This document shows positions 53,580 to 63,010 of a DNA stretch of 64,000 nt, one piece after another. Origin of the DNA: Zobellia barbeyronii (GTDB lineage Bacteria > Bacteroidota > Bacteroidia > Flavobacteriales > Flavobacteriaceae). The position numbers and the translations under genes are program-made. The stretch's first letter is position 1, and every line of letters begins with the position of its first letter. The stretch is taken from contig NZ_JACATN010000005.1 of the NCBI RefSeq assembly GCF_018603515.1, forward strand, positions 1 through 64,000, given 5' to 3'. The notes below the pieces were generated by a model. The model searched no databases. It saw only the letters and a list, made by a program, of their open reading frames with translations, and had not been told where the DNA came from.

Positions 53580-54479
53580 ATGTGGATGTATCTTGGGCTT
53601 TTGGCCGCTTTATTTTTAGGATTACACAACCTGTGTAAAAAACATGCCGTTCAGGGCAACGAGGTTTTTCCGGTGCTTTTGGGTACAGTTTCTTCGGGTT
53701 TCTTATTGTTGCTTCCTTTTTATATGGGTTCTGCTTGGTTTCCGGAGTTTATGCAGGAAATTCAATTTTACATCACGGACATCCCCTGGAAAACTCATGG
53801 CTTTATTTTTATAAAGTCCGCTATCATGGCCGCTTCATGGATTTTGGCATATCAGGCGTTGAAACATTTGCCTATTACTATTGTTACGCCCATACGGTCC
53901 GCAGGTCCGTTTTTTACCTTTATTGGAGCGATTACTATTTACCAAGAGGAGCCCAACTTGTACCAATGGATTGGTTTCTTTCTAATTATATTTTCGGTAT
54001 TGCTGTATTCTAGAATCGGCAAGAAAGAAGGTATTCATTTTAAAAGAAACAAATGGATATTCGCTATTATTGGAGCTACTTTTTTAGGAGCTTCCAGCGG
54101 ATTGTACGATAAGTTTCTCATCCAGAGTTTAACCTTGAATCCGCAAACCCTTCAATTTTGGTTTAGCTTTTATACCATTCTAATTCTATTGATTGTTCTA
54201 AGTATTACTTGGTTTCCGAATGCGGAGAAGCGCAAAGCCTTTAAATGGCGTTGGTCCATTCCGCTTGTAGGTATTCTATTGGTCATAGCAGATTATTTCT
54301 ACTTTAGGGCGCTACAGGACCCAGAAGCTTTAATTATGCTATTATCGGCCATTAAACGCAGCCAGATACTTATTGCAGTAGTTGTTGGTGGGCTGGTATT
54401 TAAAGAACAGAACAAACGCAAGAAATTAGTGCCGTTAGCTGGTATTATGGCAGGTGTTTTCTTGATTTTGTATTCGTAG
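53580..54479 (+). CDS. EamA/DMT-family transporter
   Basis: This 299-residue protein has about ten hydrophobic segments in two repeats of the EamA fold, with KSAIMAASWILAYQALKH in the first half and YFRALQDPEALIMLLSA in the second. The family exports or imports small metabolites; the substrate is unknown. A truncated copy of the last 64 codons lies 1.4 kb downstream at 55858-56052, with a two-gene module between them. Confidence 0.88.
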   Translation: MWMYLGLLAALFLGLHNLCKKHAVQGNEVFPVLLGTVSSGFLLLLPFYMGSAWFPEFMQEIQFYITDIPWKTHGFIFIKSAIMAASWILAYQALKHLPITIVTPIRSAGPFFTFIGAITIYQEEPNLYQWIGFFLIIFSVLLYSRIGKKEGIHFKRNKWIFAIIGATFLGASSGLYDKFLIQSLTLNPQTLQFWFSFYTILILLIVLSITWFPNAEKRKAFKWRWSIPLVGILLVIADYFYFRALQDPEALIMLLSAIKRSQILIAVVVGGLVFKEQNKRKKLVPLAGIMAGVFLILYS

Positions 54480-54530
54480 AGGTTGGCTGAGACTACCTTA
54501 CCGAAGTTTTAAAAAAAGTTTAATCGCTAT

Positions 54531-54752
54531 TTAGTACAAATATACTTTACGATTTTTGCCTCTAAATCCTTTCATCGTTCTGTAATTACATCTACCATTT
54601 TCATAGTATTCTATTTTATGTTCGGATATGAGTTGTGCAATGAGGTTCATTGTCACCTCTTCTTCAAATCCTAGTGTTTCCCCTAGGTCGAGTTCATTAA
54701 AACGACCTTTGTTTTCGCTTAATGCCAAGTAATATCTTTCTTTATTTTCCAT
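54531..54752 (-). CDS. Small winged-helix-like protein
   Basis: This 73-residue protein could be a winged-helix or HTH domain: LGETLGFEEEVTMNLIAQLI suggests two helices, followed by a wing NGRCNYRTMKG. It is convergent with the EamA gene 51 bp away. It starts 4 bp after the stop of the leftward methyltransferase gene and forms an operon with it. No named family was recognised. Confidence 0.65.
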   Translation of the reverse strand: MENKERYYLALSENKGRFNELDLGETLGFEEEVTMNLIAQLISEHKIEYYENGRCNYRTMKGFRGKNRKVYLY

Positions 54753-54756
54753 GTTA

Positions 54757-55578
54757 TTATTTTTTAACCGCTATCATCATATGCGGACTAAAGGTTAAAA
54801 GGTTACTATCGTTTTCTGTAATTCTGACAAGTTCCATCAAGGTCTTTTTCTTTTTCTCGTTGGCCATACTACCAAAAAAATCTTTATCAAGCCAAATCAT
54901 ACCTTCAACGGCATAGGTGTTTAAGTAGGTGCACCCTTGTTCTACAAATTCTGCTTTTAGCTCGTTTGGTTTATGGTAATAAGCTTCTGCAAGTAACCAA
55001 GGAAAATCAACAGGCGGATTATGTACCCCTGACTTTAATTCTTCTTTGCACATACCAAAGAAACTAGGCTTATGAATTAGTCCATTCAAAAGACCCACTA
55101 AAGTTGTAGCCGAATAATTAATGGCAAAGCCTAAAATAACACCGTCTTTTTTTAAAACTCTTTTAGCTTCACGAATGGCCGCTTCCCTGTCCTTCTTTTC
55201 TTGCAGATGATAAAGAGGTCCGTGCAAAATTAGTACATCTGCAAAATTGTCCGGTAAGCTCAATTTTCTAGCTTCTCCCAAATGAACCGAGAATTTATTT
55301 TTTAGTTTACGAGCTCTATTTTCTGCTAATGTTACGTGCTTGTTTACCGGCTCAATTAAATGCACAGTGTGCCCTTTTTTTGCCAGCCATTCCGAATATT
55401 TTCCAGTACCACCACCTACATCTATGATGGTAGATTTGGGGCTTTCTATATACTTACTAATCAATGACTTTATTCGTTCAAATTCAAATATCCCCATCCC
55501 TTTTTCCAGTCTGGTTTCTTCGGATACGTTAGTATAAAAAATCTCTATATCTCTGCTTATTAACTGTTTACCATACAT
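54757..55578 (-). CDS. Class I SAM-dependent methyltransferase
   Basis: This 273-residue protein has motif I IDVGGGTGKYSEW, an acidic loop with VHLIEP (motif II) and LILHGPLYHL (motif IV). The core fold is class I methyltransferase of the UbiE/small-molecule type, and the C-terminal part includes a lid-like insertion. The substrate is unknown. With the 73-residue gene it forms a two-gene unit located between the EamA gene and an EamA remnant. Confidence 0.88.
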   Translation of the reverse strand: MYGKQLISRDIEIFYTNVSEETRLEKGMGIFEFERIKSLISKYIESPKSTIIDVGGGTGKYSEWLAKKGHTVHLIEPVNKHVTLAENRARKLKNKFSVHLGEARKLSLPDNFADVLILHGPLYHLQEKKDREAAIREAKRVLKKDGVILGFAINYSATTLVGLLNGLIHKPSFFGMCKEELKSGVHNPPVDFPWLLAEAYYHKPNELKAEFVEQGCTYLNTYAVEGMIWLDKDFFGSMANEKKKKTLMELVRITENDSNLLTFSPHMMIAVKK

Positions 55579-55857
55579 TTTATTACATGCTTATTTAAGC
55601 TTATCCTCCAATATGTATTGAAGGGACATGCCAAATCAATTGGCTTAAAACCAGTTGATTTTTGAATTAAAATTGTGATTAAAAATCTTGAATTGAAATA
55701 TTCGCACATTGAAAATTAGGCATTTCAATGCATTACTCCTGCGGAGCGTAGTCTTTGATTAAGACGCGAATTTATATGTAGTATTAGTAAAACAGATTCC
55801 AAAGATATTAATTTTAATTATATGAGTTGAAGAAATTAGGATTTATACCTTTTTCAA

Positions 55858-56052
55858 ATAGCGGATTACTTCTATTTTAAGGCGCTCCAAGACCCAGAAG
55901 TACTAATCATGTTTTTATCGGCCATTAAATGCAGCCAGATACTTATTGCGGTGGTCGTTGGTGAGTTGGTGTTAAAAGAACAGAACAAACGCAAGAAATT
56001 AGTACCGTTAGCTGGTATCATGGCAGGTGTTTTCTTGATTTTGTATTCGTAG
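55858..56052 (+). pseudogene. EamA C-terminal remnant
   Basis: The 195 bp align without gaps to the last 195 bp of the EamA gene (54285-54479), including the stop codon. By eye there are 20 to 25 differences, mostly in third codon positions. The last 75 bp are nearly identical. The upstream 235 codons are missing and no start is usable. The pattern fits an old paralogue that lost its front part, with late gene conversion at the end possible. The intervening 54531-55578 holds the small protein and methyltransferase genes. Confidence 0.85.
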
Positions 56053-56150
56053 GGAGTTAGGTTTCTGTTTATTACATACTGAATAGGGAAATAAGACTAT
56101 TATAATGAATAAATAGTATATAAAAATTGATGTAATTTTAAAACTTAAAC

Positions 56151-56180
56151 AAAAAAAAACCGCCCAGAAGGCGGTTTTTA
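56151..56180 (-). terminator. Rho-independent terminator
   Basis: AAAAACCGCC at 56155-56164 pairs with GGCGGTTTTT at 56170-56179, with a 5-nt loop. It ends the leftward SDR gene. Confidence 0.9.
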
Positions 56181-56206
56181 GTATCTATAAAATAGGTTGT
56201 AATACC

Positions 56207-57046
56207 TTAATCGAAATCACAATCTTTACCTAAGCTTTCAAACTTAGCTAACTCTTCTATTAAGCCGTTGTTTACTTTTCCGAAAACTTCGTAAGCAATT
56301 TTACCTAAAGGTAAATGTACTGGAGCTTCTTCTAGCTGTGCTAGTTTGTAAATAGCATCTGCTGCTTTTTCTGGGTTACCAGGTTGGTTTCCACTTAAAC
56401 CTTGCAAACCTCTAATACGCTCACCTACCGTACTTTCGTAATCTTCGATTTTTGTATTGTCGTAAGCTGCTGAACTTCCTGCCCACTCTGTTCTGAACGG
56501 TCCAGGCTCAACGTTAGTTACTTTAATGTTTAGCGGCTTTAATTCTGCTGCCAAAGCTTCACCAATACCTTCTAATGCAAATTTAGAACCGTTGTAGATT
56601 CCTAAACCTTGAGAACCTATACGTCCTGCAATAGAAGTTATGTTTATGATATGACCAGAACGTTGCTTACGCATGTGTGGCAATATCTCTCTTATTGTAG
56701 TTAAAACGCCAAAAACGTTTACTTCAAATTGTCTTCTAACTTCTTCATCAGAAATCTCTTCAATACTTCCCATAATACCATAACCGGCATTATTAACAAC
56801 TACATCTATCTTTCCGAACTTGTCATAAATAGTTTTAATACCATCAATGATCATTTGTGTAGAAGCAACATCTATAAGTACACCAAAAGAATTCCCTGGG
56901 TTTTCATTGTTGAACGCCTCTACTTGGGCTTGTTTTCTAAAAGTCCCTACCACAATTTGACCTTGCGATAATACCTCTTTAGCTAACTGTTTACCTAAAC
57001 CTGATGATACACCAGTAATAAACCATACTTTTTTTTCTGTACTCAT
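56207..57046 (-). CDS. Short-chain dehydrogenase/reductase
   Basis: This 279-residue classical SDR has TGVSSGLGKQL (cofactor loop), NNAGYG, the catalytic Ser in NITSIAGR and YNGSKFA (Tyr-x3-Lys). The C-terminal half includes the EPGPFRTEW stretch of the extended SDR-type family. It acts as an NAD(P)-dependent oxidoreductase on an unknown alcohol or carbonyl. A strong terminator follows. Confidence 0.9.
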   Translation of the reverse strand: MSTEKKVWFITGVSSGLGKQLAKEVLSQGQIVVGTFRKQAQVEAFNNENPGNSFGVLIDVASTQMIIDGIKTIYDKFGKIDVVVNNAGYGIMGSIEEISDEEVRRQFEVNVFGVLTTIREILPHMRKQRSGHIINITSIAGRIGSQGLGIYNGSKFALEGIGEALAAELKPLNIKVTNVEPGPFRTEWAGSSAAYDNTKIEDYESTVGERIRGLQGLSGNQPGNPEKAADAIYKLAQLEEAPVHLPLGKIAYEVFGKVNNGLIEELAKFESLGKDCDFD

Positions 57047-57429
57047 TTTTATTTTATTGAAATCGTGTAAAAGGACTTAACTATTTTTTTTGCTAAATTA
57101 CTAAAAGATTTGCTGGTATTATAGTCCTTTGGGGATGTTAAGTCTATTTAAAATAATAGCTTTAGCTAATTTGGTTGTTTTATAAAATTGAAACTGTACC
57201 TAAGCTGGTGTATAGTAAATAGGGTTAGCTAGGCTTTAACCTAAAGGTAATTGTATACTTGAAAAACCGCTAACTCCTGTACTTTACTAAGGAAAGTGAG
57301 GAATTAGAACAGCAAAAATCAACTTTTGCAATTAGTTACCGCTCATTCTTTACTTTCCCCGATCGTTGTCAGTATATTTGCCTTTTCAAAAGAGTTAGAT
57401 TTAGAACTGCAATTCATTACATAAAAGGT
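57047..57429. other. Divergent region
   Basis: It holds a TATATTTG box (57373-57380) suited to the rightward gene starting at 57430. No matching box was found for the leftward SDR. No other structure was seen. Confidence 0.4.
57373..57380 (+). promoter_or_regulatory. -7 box candidate of the DEAD-box-like gene
   Basis: TATATTTG matches TAnnTTTG, 49 bp before the start at 57430. A TTT-rich stretch lies 20-25 bp upstream. Confidence 0.45.
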
Positions 57430-58041
57430 ATGCCATTTAAAAAATTACACCCACACTTACTTGATTGTTTAGAGCGTCTTGAGATAGATACGCCTACGCC
57501 ATTTCAAAAAAGTAGTATTCCCGTTATAAAAAGTGGTGCTAATGTTTTTTGTTTTGCTGAAAAAGGAAGCGGAAAAACAACAGCCTTAATTCTAACCACT
57601 TTGCAGAAACTTAAATGTGAAGAAGTTGGAGACGCGCCTAGAGCAGTCGTTATGGTTGAAAACAAGGAGAAAGCCTTAGAATTAGAAGAAGCCTTTCTAG
57701 AATACACTAAATACACTTCCTTAAGGGTCTATACCGGTTACGAGCAACTGCATATAGACGTTCAGAAGTCTGAAATATACTTGGGTGTAGATATTCTGAT
57801 AACTACGCCTAAAACGCTTCACAACCTGTTTTTGACCAATGGCGTGAGCATCTCGGAACTAAAAATAATTAGTGTGGATGATGCTGAGTTCTTAATGAGC
57901 AAAAAAGACACAACCTGCTTGATCGCTATTGCGGCCAGCATTAAAAAATGCCAGTATGTTATTTATTCCACAAAACAACACCCACAATTAAAACGCCTAG
58001 AAGACCATTTCATGGAGCATTCTAGAATAATCCAAGCCTAA
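57430..58041 (+). CDS. Truncated, degenerate DEAD-box-like protein
   Basis: This 203-residue protein contains only the first RecA-like domain of DEAD-box helicases. The Q-motif region (TPFQKSSIPV), Walker A-like AEKGSGKTT and a TTPKTL motif are kept. The DEAD box reads VDDAEF and the SAT motif reads YSTKQ, and the second helicase domain is absent. ATP binding may persist, but helicase activity is unlikely. It is intact, not frameshifted, so it may be a standing family rather than debris. It is convergent with the zinc-ribbon SDR. Confidence 0.75.
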   Translation: MPFKKLHPHLLDCLERLEIDTPTPFQKSSIPVIKSGANVFCFAEKGSGKTTALILTTLQKLKCEEVGDAPRAVVMVENKEKALELEEAFLEYTKYTSLRVYTGYEQLHIDVQKSEIYLGVDILITTPKTLHNLFLTNGVSISELKIISVDDAEFLMSKKDTTCLIAIAASIKKCQYVIYSTKQHPQLKRLEDHFMEHSRIIQA

Positions 58042-58059
58042 AACTAGCGCCGTTTTATT

Positions 58060-59610
58060 TTACCAAGAAATAGGGAAGTAATCTTTTAGGAATTTACCAC
58101 ACCAGTGTTTTCCGGTATTGATACCATCAAACAAGGGGTCCACTACTCTAGCGGCACCATCAACAATATCTAATGGTGGCTGAAAATCATGTACTTCTTG
58201 TTTCTTTTTGGCTAGTTCCGCAGGGTCTTCATCCGTTACCCAACCGGTATCTACCGCATTCATAAAAATGCCATATTTAGCAAGGTCGCCAGAAGCCGTA
58301 TGCGTTAGCATATTCAAGGCCGCTTTGGCCATGTTGGTATGAGGATGACGGGATTCTTTAAAGAACCTATGGAATTTACCTTCCATTGCCGTTACATTAA
58401 TGATATGTTTTTGGCCCGTATTTTCTTTTTTCATGAGTTCTGATAGTCGGTTGCACAACACAAAAGGCGCAACGGAATTTACCAGCTGTACTTCTACCAT
58501 TTCTGTGGTTTCAATAGCACCTAGTTTCAGTCTCCAGCTATTGGTTTTACGTAAATCTACTTGTTGTAAATCGGCATCCAATTCGCTTTCTGGGAAAACT
58601 TCTTGAGTAACCAGACTGGCATCAAAACTATACGGAATCTGAGATAACTTAGCAGAAGACCGTAACCCGATACCTGGTTCTGGGCCATGCCAAGAAACTG
58701 GCATGTTTTTATTGGATGAAGCAGCAGTTGTTAAGGTCGTCAACTCATCTAAACACGCCATATGGTCCGCCAATACGCCTCTTGCATATTCTGGTAAAGA
58801 CTCAAAAGGTATTTCTTCATTCTGCATTAAATGCGCATAGAAACCTGCAGGACGGCGAACCGTTTGTGCAGCGTTATTGATAAGAATATCTAGCTTCTCA
58901 TAATTCTGCTCAATGTAGTTACAGAAAATCTCTACACTAGGAATGTGTCTTAAATCTAATCCGTGTATTTTAAGTCGGTGTCCCCATTCTGTGAAATCTT
59001 CCTCTTTGGAAAAGCGTAAAGCAGAATCTACCGGGAAACGTGTGGTAGCAATAACGGTTGCACCACCGCGTAATAACATAAGGGATATATGATATCCGAT
59101 TTTTAAACGAGAGCCTGTAATAATAGCTACTTGTCCTTTTACATCGGCTGTTTGGAAACGTTTGGCGTAATTGAGGTCACCACATTCCGTACACATGGTA
59201 TCGTAAAAATGGTGTAGCTTGGTGAACTTGGTTTTACAGACATAGCAATCGCGAGGCGATTCTAATTCACCGGTATCTTTGGCAGCCAAATCTGCCGCAG
59301 CTAATAATTTAGGAGCTACAAATACAGAAGCTTCACGAGCATAACGAATACCGGTTTCGTTACGGGCACTTTTGTCCTTTGCTGCTTGCTTGCGTTTTGC
59401 TGCTTTTTTAGCATCTTTTTTTCTTCGGGAGAATTCTTCCCTACTAGGTCTTGATAATTGACCGGATACCTTTATTAATGCAGTTCTCTGTTCTTTGGGG
59501 ATTTCAAATATCTGATTGGTATCACCAACCAATCGCTCTAGAACAGCAATTGTTTTTTTTACTTCCTCTAAAGTTATTTCTTGAGAATCATCCAATTCTT
59601 CACTCTTCAT
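58060..59610 (-). CDS. SDR-like protein with zinc ribbon, catalytic Tyr missing
   Basis: This is a 516-residue protein if it starts at MKSEELDD; an in-frame Met at 59631 would add 7. The N-terminal 120 residues are charged and helical. A zinc ribbon follows (Cys122, Cys125, Cys140, Cys143). The rest is an SDR fold with the loop TGSRLKIGY (165-173), NNAAQ (245-249) and INVTAMEG (404-411). At the usual Tyr-x3-Lys place it has Thr425 and Lys429 in HTNMAKAA. The usual Tyr is absent, so normal SDR catalysis is doubtful. The role is unknown; a non-catalytic or altered oxidoreductase is inference. Confidence 0.8.
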   Translation of the reverse strand: MKSEELDDSQEITLEEVKKTIAVLERLVGDTNQIFEIPKEQRTALIKVSGQLSRPSREEFSRRKKDAKKAAKRKQAAKDKSARNETGIRYAREASVFVAPKLLAAADLAAKDTGELESPRDCYVCKTKFTKLHHFYDTMCTECGDLNYAKRFQTADVKGQVAIITGSRLKIGYHISLMLLRGGATVIATTRFPVDSALRFSKEEDFTEWGHRLKIHGLDLRHIPSVEIFCNYIEQNYEKLDILINNAAQTVRRPAGFYAHLMQNEEIPFESLPEYARGVLADHMACLDELTTLTTAASSNKNMPVSWHGPEPGIGLRSSAKLSQIPYSFDASLVTQEVFPESELDADLQQVDLRKTNSWRLKLGAIETTEMVEVQLVNSVAPFVLCNRLSELMKKENTGQKHIINVTAMEGKFHRFFKESRHPHTNMAKAALNMLTHTASGDLAKYGIFMNAVDTGWVTDEDPAELAKKKQEVHDFQPPLDIVDGAARVVDPLFDGINTGKHWCGKFLKDYFPISW

Positions 59611-59815
59611 TCCTACAATTTTTATCAGCATAGTGCCCTATTCAAACACTATTTTACGCCGCGCGAAATTACATCTTTATTCGCTGTACTTTATGTAAAT
59701 ACGGTGTTTTATTTTCATTAGAAGTGGCTTCAAGAAGCTCCTTTTACAACAAATTAAAATTGTAATCACCTATTTATCAGTTTCTCAGCTACATCTTTTG
59801 TCCATACAAACCAAA

Positions 59816-59850
59816 AGAGCGCCTACAGTAAAAACTGTTGGCGCTCTCCA
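59816..59850 (-). terminator. Rho-independent terminator
   Basis: GAGCGCC and ACAGT on the left pair with ACTGT and GGCGCTC on the right, with one T-T mismatch and a short A loop. On the minus strand T residues follow. It ends the DUF6515-like gene. Confidence 0.75.
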
Positions 59851-59873
59851 ATTAAACAGGGGAATGTTTTTAC

Positions 59874-60461
59874 TTATTCCATATCAATAACACCCACTAC
59901 TTCATAAGCTCTTGTGCCATCTACCTGTACTTTTTCATAAAGAATATTGGCATACTCGTAATAGGTCTGTCCATCTATAACTACCTTTTCATAATCGTTG
60001 GGAAGTTCATAAACAATAGTTCCTACTTCTGGTTCAACCACTTCATATTCATTACCAACCTCATTATAAAAGGTACCACCAATTGTAAAGTAGAGATGGT
60101 TGTTATACTGAACTCTGGCGTAACCTTGAGGTAAAGTGTTTATTCTAAACCCAATTTTTGGAGCTATAGGAATATACCGACCTCTAGAAGAAGTGTAATA
60201 TCTGTTATTTGCATAATAATAGTTCTGACCTTGATACTTAACTACTCTCTTATTAGGTACGGTACGTACGGAAACCACTTTCTTTTTTGGGGTTTTATAT
60301 TCCACTCTTCTACTAGACACCCTATTAGGTGTTTTTTTGACCACCGTTCTGGTCGTCTCCGTTTTAGTGGTTGTCCGCTTGCGGGTTTGAGCTGTACTTG
60401 TAAAGGCAAATGCGACTAGAAATAATGATGAGATTACATATGTTTTAATAGATGCTTTCAT
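59874..60461 (-). CDS. Secreted DUF6515-like protein
   Basis: This 195-residue protein has a signal peptide (about 1-24, ending STAQ). A basic Thr/Arg/Lys-rich linker (about 25-70) is followed by repeated Tyr-rich strand motifs (YYYANNRYYTSSRGRYIPI, LYFTIGGTFYNEV, TYYEYANILYEKV), the DUF6515 pattern. The role is unknown; the repeats suggest a cell-envelope or surface-binding protein. Monocistronic, with a terminator behind it. Confidence 0.75.
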   Translation of the reverse strand: MKASIKTYVISSLFLVAFAFTSTAQTRKRTTTKTETTRTVVKKTPNRVSSRRVEYKTPKKKVVSVRTVPNKRVVKYQGQNYYYANNRYYTSSRGRYIPIAPKIGFRINTLPQGYARVQYNNHLYFTIGGTFYNEVGNEYEVVEPEVGTIVYELPNDYEKVVIDGQTYYEYANILYEKVQVDGTRAYEVVGVIDME

Positions 60462-60645
60462 AATTCAGTAGGATTTAAAAGATTAAACTTAAATTTTACT
60501 ATCACTACTTTGACATGAATAATTAACCTTGGTTTAATCGCTTAGCGCTGTTTCTCATCAAAACTAGACCAGCGCTCATTTTCTATCTACGAACTCGTAA
60601 ATTCTATAGATGTAAATAAGCTGTTATTTGGAGTTTTATAAGCAT

Positions 60646-60680
60646 AAAAAAAGGTGTATTCATGAGAATACACCTTTTTT
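60646..60680 (-). terminator. Rho-independent terminator
   Basis: GGTGTATTC (60653-60661) pairs with GAATACACC (60666-60674), with A- and T-runs at the sides. It ends the EF-hand lipoprotein gene. Confidence 0.85.
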
Positions 60681-60702
60681 ACAATTCAAAATTATCTGTT
60701 TC

Positions 60703-61002
60703 TTACTTCAATAAAGCAAGAATACCTTGTAATTCCGTAACGTTAAGACTTGAATTACCATCTGTATCCAATGTGCTAAAATTCTCTGAAACCGAACCAA
60801 TGGCTTCTGTAGAACTAATAGCTTCATTTTTATCCGTATCCAATAAGCTAAATAAGCTTGCTACTTGTTGTACAGTTGAATTTGAACTTAATGAACCTAA
60901 TAACGAAGCAGCATCTGAAACATTAGAAGTGTTTACGTTTTTTACACCGTTACAACTAGATAATGCAGCTACAAGAATAAATGAGGCTAATACTTTTTTC
61001 AT
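60703..61002 (-). CDS. EF-hand lipoprotein
   Basis: This 99-residue protein has a lipobox LSSC (Cys17). Two EF-hand loops are visible: DTDKNEAISSTE and DTDGNSSLNVTE, with Asp at 1 and 3 and Asn at 5, and a hydrophobic residue at 8. Calcium binding is likely. It is a small envelope protein with no named function. A TACTTTTG -7 box lies on the minus strand at 61034-61041. Confidence 0.75.
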   Translation of the reverse strand: MKKVLASFILVAALSSCNGVKNVNTSNVSDAASLLGSLSSNSTVQQVASLFSLLDTDKNEAISSTEAIGSVSENFSTLDTDGNSSLNVTELQGILALLK

Positions 61003-61033
61003 GATTTTGTGTTTAGTTAATGTTTATATGATG

Positions 61034-61041
61034 CAAAAGTA
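61034..61041 (-). promoter_or_regulatory. -7 box candidate of the EF-hand gene
   Basis: TACTTTTG fits TAnnTTTG and lies 32 bp before the start at 61002. No clear -33 element. Confidence 0.45.
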
Positions 61042-61251
61042 ATCTTACAAGTTGAATAAGAAGAAGTTTATATACCAATACTGCAATTATATCTATACAT
61101 CAATTGAAGTTATAGACGAATAAGGTCATAACCCTGCCTAAATTAGCTTTTGGAAAGCTATTGCCGTACCGTGTTCAAGAGTAAAATGACAGAAAGCTGA
61201 TACTTGCATTTCAAATCTTATGAAAAGGAACGCTACTGAAAATTTTGGGCA

Positions 61252-61284
61252 CAAAAAAAGCCCATCAATTAAGATGGGCTTTTC
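61252..61284 (-). terminator. Rho-independent terminator
   Basis: GCCCATC pairs with GATGGGC across a short AATTAA loop, with A- and T-runs. It ends the cold-shock gene. Confidence 0.85.
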
Positions 61285-61304
61285 TAAAACTTAAAGTATA
61301 TGTA

Positions 61305-61496
61305 TTAGATAACTTTTACGTTCACTGCGTTCAATCCTTTGTTACCTTCTTGTAAGTCGAATTCAACTTCATCGCCTTCGCGAATTTCGTCAACTAAACC
61401 TGATACGTGTACAAAGTGATCTTTTTCTACGCCTTCTTCAGTGATAAAACCAAAACCTTTAGTATCATTGAAAAACTTTACTGTTCCTTTACTCAT
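61305..61496 (-). CDS. Cold-shock domain protein
   Basis: This 63-residue protein is a single CSD: KGTVKFFNDTKGFGFI with RNP1 KGFGFI and RNP2 HFVHVS. It acts as an RNA chaperone that keeps transcripts single-stranded, and the DEAD-box helicase upstream on the same strand fits an RNA-remodelling set. A near-consensus box CATCTTTG at 61535-61542 (minus strand) may be its promoter. Confidence 0.93.
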   Translation of the reverse strand: MSKGTVKFFNDTKGFGFITEEGVEKDHFVHVSGLVDEIREGDEVEFDLQEGNKGLNAVNVKVI

Positions 61497-61690
61497 TGTA
61501 ATGTAATTAAAAATTTATAATCTTTATTGAGCTGCAAAGATGGTTCCATTTTTCTGACAAACAATATTTTAATTCACTTATTTTCAACTAAATATCATTT
61601 TATTTTTTGCGTAGTGCCCTAATTTAAAGAGCAATAGCCTAGTAACGTAGTGTTTGGCGATGATTAGGAGTACCGTTAGTTGACAAAATA

Positions 61691-63007
61691 TTATTCCAAA
61701 ATCGTCACGCGAACCTTCTTATTCTTCAAACGAGAGTTGTTTAGCTTATCTACTAGCTCTTTTGCAATTGATAATGGAACGGCTACAAATGCGCAATCTT
61801 GCTTTAATTCAATAACACCCAATTGGTCTTTGTTAATTTTTCCTTGCTTAAAGAACAGACCTGCAATATCCCCTTTAGAGATTTTATCTTTTCTACCTCC
61901 TGAAATAAATAGCGTTTCCCAGAATTGGGCTTTGGTAGGTGCTTTCTTGGAAATATTCACTTTTTCCGCATCTTTAATAAAATCCGGAACATATTCTTTT
62001 GACCATTGCAATACATAAGCGGTTCCTTTAGAATTTACACGTGCCGTTCTACCATTACGGTGTGTAAACTCTTCAACAGCTCTAGGAAGTTCATAATGAA
62101 TAATATATTTCATCTCTGGAATATCTATCCCCCTAGCAGCTAAATCTGTTGCAATCAATACTTGACAAGTACCGTTTCTAAATTTAATTAAAGAACGTTC
62201 TCTATCTTTTTGCTCCATTCCACCGGAGAAACAAGCATAATTGATTCCGTTTCTATCCAAATACGAACTTACCTTCTCAATACTATCCTTGTAATTACAA
62301 AAGATAATACCCGGCTGATTACCAATATGGCGAAGCAATTCCATAAGGGTTTTCAACTTTTCCTTGTCAGTGGCAATTACCGTTTTAATCGTCAGTTTAG
62401 ATTCCTTTTTGGTATCTAGGTAATTAATAATCGTAGGCTTATCTAACCGTACAAAACCAGGAATCTCAACACCCTGTGTAGCCGAGGTAAGTATACGTTT
62501 ATTAATATGTGGTAATTGCTGAATGATATCAATCATTTCACCTTCAAAACCAGTTTCCAACGACTTATCAAATTCATCTAAAACCAACGTTTTGATATTC
62601 GTTCTTGAAAAACGGTCACTACTAAAGTGATCCGCGATTCTACCTGGTGTACCTATTAAAATAGCAGGTGTATGCTTTAATTCAATTTTATCCTTAGACA
62701 TGGATCTACCGCCGTACACGGCATTCACTTTAAAACCAGAGCCCATATCACGAACTACTTGTTCTATTTGTATAGCCAGTTCCCGGGAAGGCACTAAAAT
62801 CAATGCTTGCACTTCTGCACATTCTGGATCTAGAGTATCTATAAGTGGTAACAGAAAAGCCAAAGTTTTACCTGTACCCGTAGGAGAAAGAAGAACCGTG
62901 TTGGTTGTTTTTGGAATAACCTCCAAGGCTTCTTCTTGCATTGGGTTCAATGCAAAAATCTTTAATTTATCTAAAATATCTTGCTGATTACGTATCGTGT
63001 TAGCCAT
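61691..63007 (-). CDS. DEAD-box RNA helicase, DbpA-like
   Basis: This 438-residue helicase has SPTGTGKT (motif I), DEFD in place of DEAD, SAT (motif III) and HRNGRTAR (motif VI). The C-terminal 75 residues (TLFISGGRKDKISKGDIAGL and the end RLKNKKVRVTILE) match the DbpA RNA-binding domain, which targets 23S rRNA in E. coli. A role in ribosome assembly is inferred. It is 3 bp downstream of the next helicase gene. Confidence 0.9.
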   Translation of the reverse strand: MANTIRNQQDILDKLKIFALNPMQEEALEVIPKTTNTVLLSPTGTGKTLAFLLPLIDTLDPECAEVQALILVPSRELAIQIEQVVRDMGSGFKVNAVYGGRSMSKDKIELKHTPAILIGTPGRIADHFSSDRFSRTNIKTLVLDEFDKSLETGFEGEMIDIIQQLPHINKRILTSATQGVEIPGFVRLDKPTIINYLDTKKESKLTIKTVIATDKEKLKTLMELLRHIGNQPGIIFCNYKDSIEKVSSYLDRNGINYACFSGGMEQKDRERSLIKFRNGTCQVLIATDLAARGIDIPEMKYIIHYELPRAVEEFTHRNGRTARVNSKGTAYVLQWSKEYVPDFIKDAEKVNISKKAPTKAQFWETLFISGGRKDKISKGDIAGLFFKQGKINKDQLGVIELKQDCAFVAVPLSIAKELVDKLNNSRLKNKKVRVTILE

Positions 63008-63010
63008 GGC

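Noticed and set aside
54285-56052. Insertion sequence between EamA and its remnant
   Set aside because: No transposase, terminal inverted repeat or target duplication was seen; the repeat is coding sequence.
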